From Cochliopodium minus (Eukaryota; Discosea; Himatismenida; Cochliopodiidae), in assembly GCA_024220525.1 (NCBI GenBank), contig JAMYWO010000134.1, positions 1,775 to 65,774 of the forward strand: DNA of 64,000 nucleotides, written 5' to 3'. Of the stretch, positions 23,817-35,040 are shown piece by piece. The position numbers and the translations under genes are program-made. The first letter of the stretch is position 1. The number at the start of each line of letters is the position of its first letter. The notes below the pieces were generated by a model that did not search any database, was not told the DNA's origin, and worked only from the letters and a program-made list of their open reading frames with translations.

Positions 23817-26068
23817 ATGATAGATGAGAATGAATTGAAAGACTTAATTGAATATGCTAAGAAGAAAAAATGGAAAAAAAAAAAAAAAATGATGGAAAAC
23901 ACCATGAAAGAAAAGATCAACAAGATATACCTTCCCAAATCATTAATTGAAACATCTGAAAAAAAGATATTGGTTGGATGGAAAAATTTAGAATCATCCA
24001 TCTTTGTATTATGCTCAATAGGATCAAATGATAATAATTTGATGGATATAAAGGAATTGATATCCACATCCAAAGAATTATTGGGAGTGATAAATAAAGA
24101 ATATCTTGAAGAATTGGAAATGATTCAAAATTTGAAGATATTAGGAACATTGAACATAAATGATCCAATAAAAGAAAAGGCATTATCAAAAATAAACCTT
24201 ATCATACAATGCAATAATCCCTATCCAAAAATAGAGTAAGTAATAATCGCTGATATATTCAATAATGACACTTATTTAATAAACAAAAAGAATATATAAG
24301 AATGGAGAAAAGATAGAAAGGATGCATGTTATATTCTACGAGAATTCAAAAAATTCATTTTGCCAGACATTTTTCTCGCTAAATGAACAAAATAACATCA
24401 ACAATTTATCTGAATTGGATTATCAATTGAACAGAATAAACTTTAGTTACAAAGTATTGGAAAGAATAAGCAAATTATCAGAAAATAATAATTTCTCACA
24501 ATTAAAAATCAGCGAAAAATCAAGGACATCATCAAAGAAATCATCCATCTTCAAAACTTTGGAGCATTATTTCAAAAAGATATATGGCAACGAAAGAGTA
24601 GGGAAAATACTCGAAAGAATAAAAAGTTTTACAGAAAAAGAGATCTCTATCCCACCATCAGAAATGAAACAACTACCAAGGTATAAAAAATTTTTTTTAA
24701 TAATTAAATAAAATAAAAACAAATATGTTTCTTTAAAAACTCGAAAAAAAACTGATATTTTTCTTCATCCTTTACTTTTTTTTAAAAAAACTTTTCTGAT
24801 CCTCTCTTTTAAAGGACATGGTCTTCCATGACATTGTCTCAACAAATGATTGAAAAAGGAAAATCAAAGGAGAATTTCAACAAAGTTCTCATTTCAGAGA
24901 CAAGTTTTGTGGTGAACGAGATGAAAAGAAGGACAGATTTTTTCTTAAAGTTTTCCAATAAAAAAATAAACGAAGAAGAAAACCAAAGTGCTGAAAAGAA
25001 GGGATCCTTCTTGAACAATTTCAATAACCAACAAAATCTCTCCAAGAAATTAGAAAGGAAAAACCAACTTTTACTTACTTTCATCAACATTTTTCTTGGA
25101 ATATTTTTCACTTTGTTTTTTAGTTCTAATGTTGACGGTATTGTCAAATATTTTTATAATTCTCTTTCTCCCTTAAATAATAAAATTATCAGAGAAAACA
25201 TTGTTTGGATATCTGGTAAAAAATGAGTATTTTATTTATTTATTTTACAATTTATAATATTAAGGCACAAACCCTGCTGGTTTCAAACTAAATGCTGAAC
25301 TTGATTCTGCTCTTTCTTCACTTATTTTGTTTTATTTAAAGCTGTGGGAATCTTTCACCATATCTACTGACCTTTTCATTCAAATCTTTTTTCTTTTTCA
25401 AAAAATTTCAGTGTTTTTTTCTTTTGTTTTTGGATTTTCTTTTGTCATTTCTTTTTATGCTGACATCTTCAATATTCTCACCTTGCACATTAACCTCAGT
25501 TATTCCTTTATGAGCGTCATTTGCAACTTAGTATTGGATGTTATCTACGCTCTTGCATTATTATTTCAAGGAAAAAAAAGAAATATTCTGCGTGAAAGAA
25601 CAGACACATTACCCAAAATAGATATTGATCAGTTGTTATTGGGTTTATTGTTTTATTAATTATATTTTATTTTATTAATATTCCAATTTTTATTTAGGAA
25701 CTATCTTGTTTCTTGTTTCTTTGTTACTTCTTCCCACCATTTTCTTTTATTACTTCTTCTTTGCTGCTCTTTATTACTTAAAGATCTACATTTTTAAAGT
25801 TATCAATTTCTTCATCCTTTCTCTAAACATCTTTCCTTTTTACCAGTTCTACTTGTATTTATTCAAAAGAAATCACTTAAAGAGTGTATCCAACTTTCAA
25901 ACTTTACATAATACTGCAAATATTTTGTATCTTTCTCTGCAAGTAAAATTTTTGATTTTTTTGATTTTTTTTTTTCAATATGCTTTTTTTTCCTCATAAT
26001 AGAGAAGATCTATTCACATCAGTTATTGGATTTCTCCTTACTTTACGAAATTCAAGAATTTAATTTAA
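23817..26068 (+). CDS. PIGQ: GPI-GlcNAc transferase subunit PIG-Q / GPI1
   Basis: Six exons: 23817-24236 (approximate end), 24291-~24680, ~24815-~25215, ~25265-~25640, ~25697-25942 and 26003-26068. The family core is clear: NPAGFKLNAELDS, then W..., several membrane helices, RNILRERTDTLPKIDIDQLL and GTILFLVSLLLLPTIFFYY, then FYQFYLYLFKRNHLKS. PIG-Q/GPI1 stabilises the complex that makes GlcNAc-PI, the first step of GPI-anchor synthesis on the ER. The last exon is uncertain because another frame from 26003 stays open longer. A short upstream frame MDYNLAE ends in TGA overlapping the ATG. A likely GPI-anchored client, the M28 peptidase, lies at 60554-62422. Confidence 0.85.
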
Positions 26069-26357
26069 AGTCCAAAATATTAAGTCTAACTTTTAATCTC
26101 AATACAAGGTCAATTTCACTCACAAGTGTTCATAGAAAAATTGTTTCGACAAATAAATTATATTTTTTATTTTTCGCCTTTATTTTTTTATAATTCCTCA
26201 AAAAAATATATACTTTTGTTTAAAATTGAATAATTGGAATGAGTTGGATTTTCATCAAATAGAATTGATCAGCCTTTCCCTATTTTAAAATTTTTATCCA
26301 AATTAAATATATATAAAATATAAAAAAAAATTATTCAGAATATTTTTTTGAAATAGA

Positions 26358-29300
26358 ATGGGTAATAATACTATTAAAGATGAGTATGATAGCAATTCAG
26401 ATTTTGATTTGGAAAATCAAAGTTATATTGTTCCAAATTCTAAAAGAGAAGGATGGTCAGAAGTAAGAAGATCCACAAAAACTGGAGATAAAGAGCTCAT
26501 GGAGACATTTGATAAAGATGTTCAGACATTATATCAAAATTTCAGGTAAAAAATTTAAAGAATAATTTCAGAAAATATGTTGTAGCCTCATAATTTGAAC
26601 CCAATATAAAATGATTATTGTTTTATATTCATCATTCAAAAGATTTATTTTATGATTAATTTCACCTTTTAAAATATTCGACATTTAACTCTCAGATAAA
26701 CTATCTTGAACATTGAACAAAATATTTTTCTTTTTATTTAGATATGGTTCAAAGAGATTTCCAAATAACAGATGTCTTGGATATAGAGAAGTTAAAGGAG
26801 AAAAGGGAGAAGTTGGTGATTTCGTCTGGCAATCCTATTTGCACGTAGAAAAAAGAATTTCCGAATTTGGATCTGGTTTGTTGAGTTGCTCCGAGATAAC
26901 AAAGTTGGAGAAAGGATCTCATGTTGGTATTTATTCAAAGAATAGACCTGAATGGGTAATTGCTGAACATGGTAATTTCAAAAATAAGCAATTATCATAA
27001 ATTTATACAACAAATTATAACAATTATATTTCCTTTCTCCAAATTTATTCCTTTTTTATAACATTTCAATTCTTCTTTGAAAATTTCTTTTATCCCTCAA
27101 GAAATTTGATCATTATAAAATGGAAATCTATCAATAAAAACAAATTATTTTTTACATAACATCAAATGTTAATAAAAATTGATCGATCGATGATAGTATG
27201 AATCAAAATTCAAATTAATTTTACTTTTAAAAATTTTCTTTCTTATTTTCTTATTTTCTTTTTCCTTTTTCAAAACTTTTTTTTTAAAAAGGATGCTACG
27301 CTCAATCAATGATCCCGATCTCCCTCTACGACACACTTGGACCACAAGCAGTGGCTTTCATCATCAACCAAGCGGAGATATCCACCATCGTCTCCGAGAA
27401 GGTGAACATCGCCACCCTCATCAAAGCCAAGGATTCCTGCCCTACCTTGAAGCTCATCATCCAAATTGAGAAGGAGGGAGACATTCAGTTGACCAACCAG
27501 GCTAAGGAGAAGGGGCTGACCATCATCAATTTCGGAGAGGTTGAGAGCAAAGGTTCTTTTTACAAGCATGAAGACAATCCTCCTACTTCCAAGGACGATG
27601 TTGCTACCATCATGTAACTCTAATTTATTTAATTTTATTTTTCTTTTTTTCGTTATTTTTTTTTGTAAATTTGATTGTTTTATTTAATTTTGATTATTTT
27701 AATTTTTAATTTGATTGATTAATCCTATTTTGATGATTTGTTATTTTTAATTTTTATAATTTTTGAATTCTCTTGTAGGTACACTTCAGGAACTACCGGT
27801 GATCCAAAAGGTAAAAATATTAACAAAAATATTTTATTCTTTTCATACTTTTCATTTTATTTTTTTATTTTAATATGAATTTATTTTTTTATTTGATTCT
27901 TTTAGGTGTTATGTTGAGTCATGGAAACATTATTTCTATGATTTCATCCAGTGTGGAGTTGGGAATCAAGTTGAGATCAGATGATGTGCATATTTCTTAC
28001 CTTCCTCTCGCTCACATCTTCGAGCGTAACGTCCAAACCGTTCTCTTCATGGCTGGTGGAGCCATCGGGTTTTTTCAAGGAGACATTCCAAAACTTTTTG
28101 ACGATATTGCTGGTAAGATTAAAAATATTTTTTTTTCATTTTTTTATTTTTGTTCTTACTTCTAAAAAATATTTATTAAAAAATATTATTTTTTTCTTCC
28201 ATAATTATTTGGGGATGTCCAAAAATATTACAACAGTTTAAAATTTGTTAGTAAAAACTTTAAATCCGCTAACAAAGTTGTAATATTTGGACATGTCTAA
28301 TAATTATTTTTGTACAAATTGTCATTTTTTTTAAAAAGTTTTTTTTTATTTTAATAAATATTTTCATTTTATTTTTGGATTTTTAAATTAAATTGTTTCA
28401 GTTTCATTATTTTTTTTTTAAACAAAATTTTTTTTCTTTTTGTTTAGTTTTGAAACCAACGATATTTCCATCAGTACCAAGATTATTCAACAAACTTCAC
28501 GACAAAGCGTTGGCAAAGGTGGAGAGAGACGGGGGCCTCGCCAAAATGTTCTTCGACATGGGTCTCAACTCCAAGAAGGGCAACTTGGACAAGGGTGGTG
28601 AGCCTAAGAGTTTTCTTTGGGATGGTGTTGTCTTCTCTAAGTTCAGAGAAAGATTGGGTGGTCGTGTCAGAATGTTGGTTACTGGTAAAATAAAAAAATA
28701 AAAAAAAAAAAAACATCAAAAAATCCAATTAAAAATTATAAAAAATTTAATTTTAAAAAAAATGAAAAAACATAAAATAAAAATGAAAAAAAAACAAAAA
28801 AAATATAAAATTATATATAGATGTTTTAACAAAAAATGTTTTAATAAATAAATATTGAAAATAATTAATAAATAAAATTTAAAACCAAATAAAAAATTAA
28901 AATTGATTTTTCTTCTTCTCAGGATCTGCTCCAATCTCAAAAGAAATTCACCAATTTTTGCAAGTATGCTTCTCTTGCCCTGTGATGCAAGGGTGAAAAA
29001 AAATAAAAAATTATTTTCTAATTTTTTTATTTTTTAATTTATTTTATTTATTAATTTATTTTTTATTTATTAATTTATTTTTTATTTAATTTATTTTTAT
29101 TTATTAATTTATTTTTATTATTATTTTTTAATAAAAGGTATGGTCTCACAGAAACTGCAGCAGGTGGAACCATCACTTTGCCATGGGACTTCAAGACAGG
29201 AAATGTAGGTCCTCCATTGACTTGCTGTGAAATTTCTTTGCAAGATGTCAAAGAATTAAACTATCTCTCCTCCAATCCTACCCCTCAAGGTAAAGAAATT

Positions 29301-30248
29301 ATTTATAAATTTTTATTTATTTTTTAATTTAATTTTAATTTCATTTTTATTTTTATTTATTTTTATTTTTATTTTTAATTTAATTTTCATTAATTTTAAT
29401 TTAATTTTTATTAATTTTCATTTAATTTTTTTGGAATTTTTTTAAATAATCTTTTTTTTTCTTTAATATTATTAAAGGTGAAATTTGTATTCGTGGGAAA
29501 AACGTTTTCAAGGGATATTACAAGCAAGAAGAAAAAACAAAGGAAGTGATTGACGAAGACGGATGGTTTCACACTGGTGACATTGGTCAATGGAATCCTA
29601 ATGGTACTTTGTCTATTATCGACAGAAAAAAAAACATTTTCAAACTTTCTCAGGGAGAGTATGTTGCTCCTGAATTCATTGAATCTATCTACGTCAAAAA
29701 CAAATTCATTGAACAAGTATTCATTTATGGTGATAGTTTTCAAAGGTAAAAAAAAATTATTTTTATTTTATTTTCATTTATTTTTATTTATTTTTATTTA
29801 TTTTTTATTTTTTGTTAAGATTTTTATTAATTATTTATTTTATTTCTTATTACTTACTTTTTTTTTATTTTTTTTTATTTTTTAAAAACAAAAAAATAGT
29901 TCTTTGGTTGCTATTATAGTTCCTGATAAAGAAGTTTTGGAAGAATGGGCTAAAAACAACAACATGGAACAAACCGAGTTCAAAGTTCTTTGCCAAGACC
30001 CTAAAGTCATCAACATGATTTCTCAAGACACTGTCAAAACTGCCAAGGAGTACAAGTTAAAAGGTTTTGAGATTGCTAGAGCTATTTATTTGGAATCTGA
30101 GCCTTTTAGTGAATCCAATGGTCTTTTGACTCCTACCTTTAAACCTAAACGTCCTCAATTGAAAGATTTTTACTCTGATAAACTTGAAAAGCTTTATGAA
30201 AAAGTAATGGAAGATGAAAAGATTCTTTCCCAAAAAGAAAACAACTAA
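26358..30248 (+). CDS. Long-chain acyl-CoA synthetase (ACSL)
   Basis: About a dozen exons, starting [13 protein letters not shown], a good N-myristoylation signal. Hallmarks in order: [16 protein letters not shown], then [10 protein letters not shown], the AMP-binding P-loop [11 protein letters not shown] (partly on a small exon near 27780-27810), [40 protein letters not shown] and [18 protein letters not shown], ending with [13 protein letters not shown]. It activates long-chain fatty acids to acyl-CoA using ATP, usually at ER or other membranes. The exon 27296-27615 is visibly richer in G/C than its surroundings, which suggests codon bias of a well-expressed gene. The intron after FDDIAG (about 28112-28446) carries the inverted-repeat element, copy B. 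Confidence 0.93.
28211..28299 (-). mobile_element. Inverted-repeat MITE-like element, copy B (intronic)
   Basis: Reverse orientation relative to copy A: GGGGATGTCCAAAAATATTA at the left and TTGTAATATTTGGACATGTC at the right. A perfect 10-bp direct repeat, ATAATTATTT, flanks it (28201-28210 and 28300-28309). It is inside an acyl-CoA synthetase intron. Confidence 0.85.
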
Positions 30249-30319
30249 TTCTATTTTTTTAAAAATTAAATATTCTTTATATTTTAATTTAATTTAATTT
30301 AATTGATTGATATTTAAAT

Positions 30320-33300
30320 TTAGTCAACATTAATTTTGAGAAGCAATCTTCTTTTCTTTCTTTTTGTATTCTTGTTGTTTGTTTCTACAACGTGAACATT
30401 TTTCTTTTGGGGAATTTTCACAATATCTCTCAAAACACATTCAAATATCAAAGAACCATAGATATCTGCAATATTATTTAAAGTATTCAACATTTCAGAA
30501 GGAGTTGATCCTATCTTTGATTTTTTGGAAGGATTTTGATTCATATTATTAAACTCTTTGTCTGTCCTCTCCAATAAATCAGGTATGAATTCCTCAGAGA
30601 TTAGCGGAGGTTTCTCATCAATGAGATCGTGAATCCTCTTATCTTTGTTGTTGAGAATTGAAGAAAAGTCTTCAAAGGTATGAAGGTCAATCTTTTCATT
30701 AGGAGAAATGGTTTGATTTGCATTTGTGAGAGGATCTTCTTTCAAAAGAGGTTCAATGTTCTCTTCAGATTGTTTGCTTTCTGATTGAAGAAGAGGATCG
30801 ACAGGAACAAAAGAAGTAAAGTCTTCCTTTATTTCTACTTTCTCCAAATCTTGAATGACTTCTTTGGTAAAAAGAGAAGAATCATCTGCGACATAACTCT
30901 GAACAATCGCTACTTCTTTTTCATTCTCAGTTTTTTCGATTGAAATTATGTTAGAAAGAGTGGAGATAGAAAAGGAAGTATCAACATATTTCTCTTCTTT
31001 GTCTCCCTTATCTTCTTTTTCTTTATCTCCTTTATCTTCTTTTTCTTCTTTGTCCTCTTTATCTTCTTTGTCTTCATTTTTGTTATTGTCACTTTTACAT
31101 TCTTTATTTGGTAATGGAGGTGGAGGGATCATGACGCTCTCTTCATTAAGGTTGGAGGAGGTGATAGTGGTGAAGTTGGATGCAGATTGCATATTACAAG
31201 GAGGACTTTTAACTATTTCATCGTTAAAGTTGGAACTAAGAGAGAAGAGAAAGGGAGGAAGGAGAGAAGGAACAGTTCCTTTTATTTCCATTATTTCTAT
31301 ATCTTCCTCACTATCTCCTTCTTCTCTTTCTCTTTCTTCCTTTTCTTTTTCTTTATTAAATCTTTCATGACTCATTCCCTCCTCTTTTATGCTCTCTTTA
31401 TATTCTGTATTGTTTATATTTTCATTTGAGTTTGTGTTGTTTGTATTATTTGTTTGATTTGAGTTTGTGTTGTTATTTGTGTTTGTATTCGGGTCTTCAG
31501 TCAAAATAGAAATATTTTCAATTTTTTTGGGGAAAAGGGAAAGAAAAGGAGGGGTGGTAATTGCATTCAGATTGGTATCAATGCTTCTCACATTCTCTTT
31601 TATAAAATTCTGATTGGAGTCTGTGTTAGAAAGGATGGGAGAAGGAGATGGATTTGGGGAAAGAACAGAAAGAGATGTTTCGTTGGAAGAGAAAGAATAA
31701 ATAGATGGTATAAGAGGAGAAGGTAGTGTAGTAAGAACAGGAGAAAAATTATCAAGAGAGGTTGATGGGAGAGAAGGAGTGGTGTCATTAAGAGATGGTA
31801 TTGAGGAAGAAGCAGGTTGTTTTTGGAGGAAAGGTGTTTGGAGAGGAATGGAATTGATCGAATGAAAAGAAGATTGAGAAAGAGAAGGAGGAGAATCTTC
31901 TTGAATAGATTTGATTGAAAGGAAAGAGGATTGAGAAAGAGAAGGAAGTGATTCTTCTTCAACAGATATTCCAACTGATTCTTCTTTTTTATTGTTGTAT
32001 TCTGATTGAAATTCCAATTCTTTCTCGAAAACAAAAGATTCTTTGTTTGAATTGGAAGATGTAGTGATTGTATTAGAGGATGTTGATGTATTGGTGGTTG
32101 GGATGTTGAGAGAGAAAGGATTGAAAAGATAGGATTGGTTGGATTGATCATTTACAAAAGAGGAAGTAGAAGATGGAGGAAAGGAAGAAGAAAAAGAAGG
32201 AGAAAAAATAATGGGATTACTTTTATTTTCTTCTATTTTTTCTGTTTGTTTCGCTTCCTCTATTTGGATTTGTTTTTCAACCATTTCTTTCAATTCTTTT
32301 TCGACAAATAAAAATTTAACTTCAGGAGATGTTCTTTCTTCTTCTATCACTTTCTTTTCTATCTTTGTTTCTATAAAAAAAAGTGAAGGATTAAAAGAAG
32401 GAAAATCCAAGAGATTAGAAATTGGTGGGGTTGTATTAGTAAATAAAGAAGGAGAGGTAATCTCAGGGGGTGTAACAACTGAAGAAATAATATTAGGAGA
32501 AGAAGTATAAAGGGAGGTTGATGGAAGAGAAGAGACAGTATTATTATGAGGCGGTATTGAAAAAGAAGGAGCTGTTGGGAGAGATGGAGGTTGTTTTTGG
32601 AGGAAAGGTGTTTGGAGAGGAATGGAATTGATCGAATGAAAAGAAGATTGAGAAAGAGAAGGAGGAGAATCTTCTTGAATAGATTTGATTGAAAGGAAAG
32701 AGGATTGAGAAAGAGAAGGAAGTGATTCTTCTTCAACAGATATTCCAACTGATTCTTCTTTTTTATTGTTGTATTCTGATTGAAATTCCAATTCTTTCTC
32801 GAAAACAAAAGATTCTTTGTTTGAATTGGAAGATGTAGTGATTGTATTAGAGGATGTTGATGTATTGGTGGTTGGGATGTTGAGAGAGAAAGGATTGAAA
32901 AGATAGGATTGGTTGGATTGATCATTTACAAAAGAGGAAGTAGAAGATGGAGAAAGGGAAGTTGAAGAGTTTGTTTTATCTGTCTTATTGTACAATGTCT
33001 CCTCTTCTCTCACTTTTTCTGTTTGTTCCTCTTTTACTTGTTTCTCTTCGATTGTTTCTGATTTCTCACTCACTTCTTCTTTCTCTTCAAACTCAATTTT
33101 CTTTTTTGTTTCTTCAAAATTGAAAAGATTGTTGAAAGAAAGAGAATTAAAAAGATTGGAGATATTCTGAGAATTGAGTGGATTGGATGTTGTTAATTGA
33201 GGAGATTTTTCAACAAGATTGTTGTTTGGTAGAATGAGAGTTTCCTTTTGGTGAGGACTTTGGTTGGTTGGGAAAATTTGCGGAGGTGTATCAATTTGAA

Positions 33301-34840
33301 TTGGCGTAATGCAAGAATTTTTACTCAAAGGATAAACAAAAGGAGAAGTATCGATAGGGTTGGAAACATTTTCTTGGAAGCTAAAATTATTTGGAACGAG
33401 AGAAAGAGATGGAGAGATGTTCAAGGAAGACTGATTTGGAGAAAGAAGTTTTGTTTCTTTCACTTCTTTTGAAGATAAAGGTAAAGTAGTTTGAGGAGAG
33501 CAGGTGATCTCTTTGAGAGTGCAGTTGAATTGTGATGTATGGTTTATCAAGATTGGAGATGTATTGGTCTCATATTCTTTGATAGCACTGTTTATTGGAT
33601 CTTTCTTTTCTATTTGGGATTGTGGAAGTATTTCCAATCCATTTTGCGAAATTTCTTCTATGTATTCAATAGGTGGGATAGAGATCTTCTGAATGATAGG
33701 CATAGATGCATTAATAGAAGTTAGATTTGCTGCTTCCTTGGATGGAGAAGGGTAGAAATAATTTTCAGAAGAATTTTCTTCAATGAGAGGGATTATGTCG
33801 TAATTGGATTTTTCTTTAAGGGGAATATCTTTTATATCCAATTGAGAAAGAGAATCACCGCTGAAATGGATCATTCTTTGTTCTTCATCCTTCCATACTT
33901 CTGATGGGAGTTGAGCAGGTTGAATGAGAAGTTCTATCTCTTCTGATTTTGTATCAACAAGAAGTTTTTGGCTTGAAGGGAGATCAATTTCTTTCAATTC
34001 AAATTTTGGCGAAGTTGTGATATTAGGAGAAGGAATATTGAAAACATCTTTCTCAATTATATCTTGTGGTGGAAGGGATAATGAAATGCCTTTGTCATTT
34101 ATTTGATTGTGAGTGATTTCCTTTTCAAATTCTGTAATTTTAGGGACACTCTTTTGAGAAAGAACATAATCAGATTGTGATGAAATATCTTTGTACAATT
34201 GGCTATTATATTCTTCACTTGATTCCGATTTGTCCATAGAATTTTCATTTAGAAGGCTGGGGTGGTTATATTGTTCTTCATTGTAATTTACAGTGCTGTA
34301 TTGATTGGAATTACCAGATGTGGAGAATAATTGAAAGGATTTTGCTTCTTCATCAATTTTTTTTTTATTTATATCAAGAGAATGTTCGTAATTGGAAATT
34401 GCTTTCTTCAATTTGTCATCCATTTCGTTCAATTTCTCCATGGAAAGATTATATTCTGATTCCACAGGCTTGTGATGTTCATTCACATATGGAAGAGGCT
34501 TGGAATTGCTTTTTGTAAAAGAGGATATTTCTTTATTGTTGATAGATTCTTTGGCAAGGAACTTCATCTTCAGATTCTTCTCGAAATCATCATAGTCTTC
34601 TATAATCTCCTTGTTGGACGATTCATCCTCCATAAAATCTTCTCCAGTAGGCAGAAAAAACAATGGTCTGTTCCATGATGGTTCTTCTTTATCATTGTAG
34701 ATTGTATTCTGTTTTGAAAGGGTGATATCTGAATTGTATTTGCTTTTGGAATTGATCTTGTCATCACTATCAAGAAAACTGGAAAGAGTAGATTTCAACA
34801 TTTGTTGAAGATATTCAAGATTTGGTGTTAATGGATCCAT
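30320..34840 (-). CDS. Large disordered Ser/Pro/Glu-rich protein (1506 aa), function unknown
   Basis: A single uninterrupted frame of 1506 codons, unusual here where most genes have introns. Not recognised. The N-terminus (MDPLTPNLEYLQQMLKSTL) may form a helix. Most of the protein is low-complexity Ser, Thr, Pro, Asn and Glu with short motifs such as SLPSLSQSSF repeated. Acidic and Asn-rich runs occur near 31000-31500. The C-terminus is more conserved-looking (ECVLRDIVKIPQKKNVHVV, then KRKKRR, a possible nuclear signal). It contains an exact in-frame duplication of 364 bp. Being intronless, it could be a young or retroposed gene, but I see no poly-A tail or target-site repeat to prove it. Confidence 0.8.
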   Translation of the reverse strand: MDPLTPNLEYLQQMLKSTLSSFLDSDDKINSKSKYNSDITLSKQNTIYNDKEEPSWNRPLFFLPTGEDFMEDESSNKEIIEDYDDFEKNLKMKFLAKESINNKEISSFTKSNSKPLPYVNEHHKPVESEYNLSMEKLNEMDDKLKKAISNYEHSLDINKKKIDEEAKSFQLFSTSGNSNQYSTVNYNEEQYNHPSLLNENSMDKSESSEEYNSQLYKDISSQSDYVLSQKSVPKITEFEKEITHNQINDKGISLSLPPQDIIEKDVFNIPSPNITTSPKFELKEIDLPSSQKLLVDTKSEEIELLIQPAQLPSEVWKDEEQRMIHFSGDSLSQLDIKDIPLKEKSNYDIIPLIEENSSENYFYPSPSKEAANLTSINASMPIIQKISIPPIEYIEEISQNGLEILPQSQIEKKDPINSAIKEYETNTSPILINHTSQFNCTLKEITCSPQTTLPLSSKEVKETKLLSPNQSSLNISPSLSLVPNNFSFQENVSNPIDTSPFVYPLSKNSCITPIQIDTPPQIFPTNQSPHQKETLILPNNNLVEKSPQLTTSNPLNSQNISNLFNSLSFNNLFNFEETKKKIEFEEKEEVSEKSETIEEKQVKEEQTEKVREEETLYNKTDKTNSSTSLSPSSTSSFVNDQSNQSYLFNPFSLNIPTTNTSTSSNTITTSSNSNKESFVFEKELEFQSEYNNKKEESVGISVEEESLPSLSQSSFLSIKSIQEDSPPSLSQSSFHSINSIPLQTPFLQKQPPSLPTAPSFSIPPHNNTVSSLPSTSLYTSSPNIISSVVTPPEITSPSLFTNTTPPISNLLDFPSFNPSLFFIETKIEKKVIEEERTSPEVKFLFVEKELKEMVEKQIQIEEAKQTEKIEENKSNPIIFSPSFSSSFPPSSTSSFVNDQSNQSYLFNPFSLNIPTTNTSTSSNTITTSSNSNKESFVFEKELEFQSEYNNKKEESVGISVEEESLPSLSQSSFLSIKSIQEDSPPSLSQSSFHSINSIPLQTPFLQKQPASSSIPSLNDTTPSLPSTSLDNFSPVLTTLPSPLIPSIYSFSSNETSLSVLSPNPSPSPILSNTDSNQNFIKENVRSIDTNLNAITTPPFLSLFPKKIENISILTEDPNTNTNNNTNSNQTNNTNNTNSNENINNTEYKESIKEEGMSHERFNKEKEKEEREREEGDSEEDIEIMEIKGTVPSLLPPFLFSLSSNFNDEIVKSPPCNMQSASNFTTITSSNLNEESVMIPPPPLPNKECKSDNNKNEDKEDKEDKEEKEDKGDKEKEDKGDKEEKYVDTSFSISTLSNIISIEKTENEKEVAIVQSYVADDSSLFTKEVIQDLEKVEIKEDFTSFVPVDPLLQSESKQSEENIEPLLKEDPLTNANQTISPNEKIDLHTFEDFSSILNNKDKRIHDLIDEKPPLISEEFIPDLLERTDKEFNNMNQNPSKKSKIGSTPSEMLNTLNNIADIYGSLIFECVLRDIVKIPQKKNVHVVETNNKNTKRKKRRLLLKINVD
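31815..32952. repeat. Two identical 364-bp direct repeats inside the 1506-aa gene
   Basis: 31815-32178 and 32589-32952 read the same base for base by eye, offset by 774 bp (258 codons), so the duplication keeps frame. Each copy encodes about 121 residues including SFVNDQSNQSYLFNPFSL. The 410 bp between them are not duplicated. Confidence 0.85.
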
Positions 34841-35040
34841 TGTATTGTAAAATTTTTTTTTGAATGGTATATTTTGTGTTATATTTTTGAAAACAAATTA
34901 TGAAATAATTCTTTTAAAATTTTTTTTTTTTTAATTTTTTATATTTTTAATTTTTTAATTTTTGAAACAAAAAATTATTTTTTTTGTAAATTAAAAAAGG
35001 AAAAATTTAATTAATGAACAAAAACAGAATGTATAAACAC

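Noticed and set aside
30948-33170. Plus-strand Ser/Leu-rich frames opposite the 1506-aa gene
   Set aside because: They are complements of Glu/Lys/Ser-rich repeats on the minus strand, without splice or domain support.
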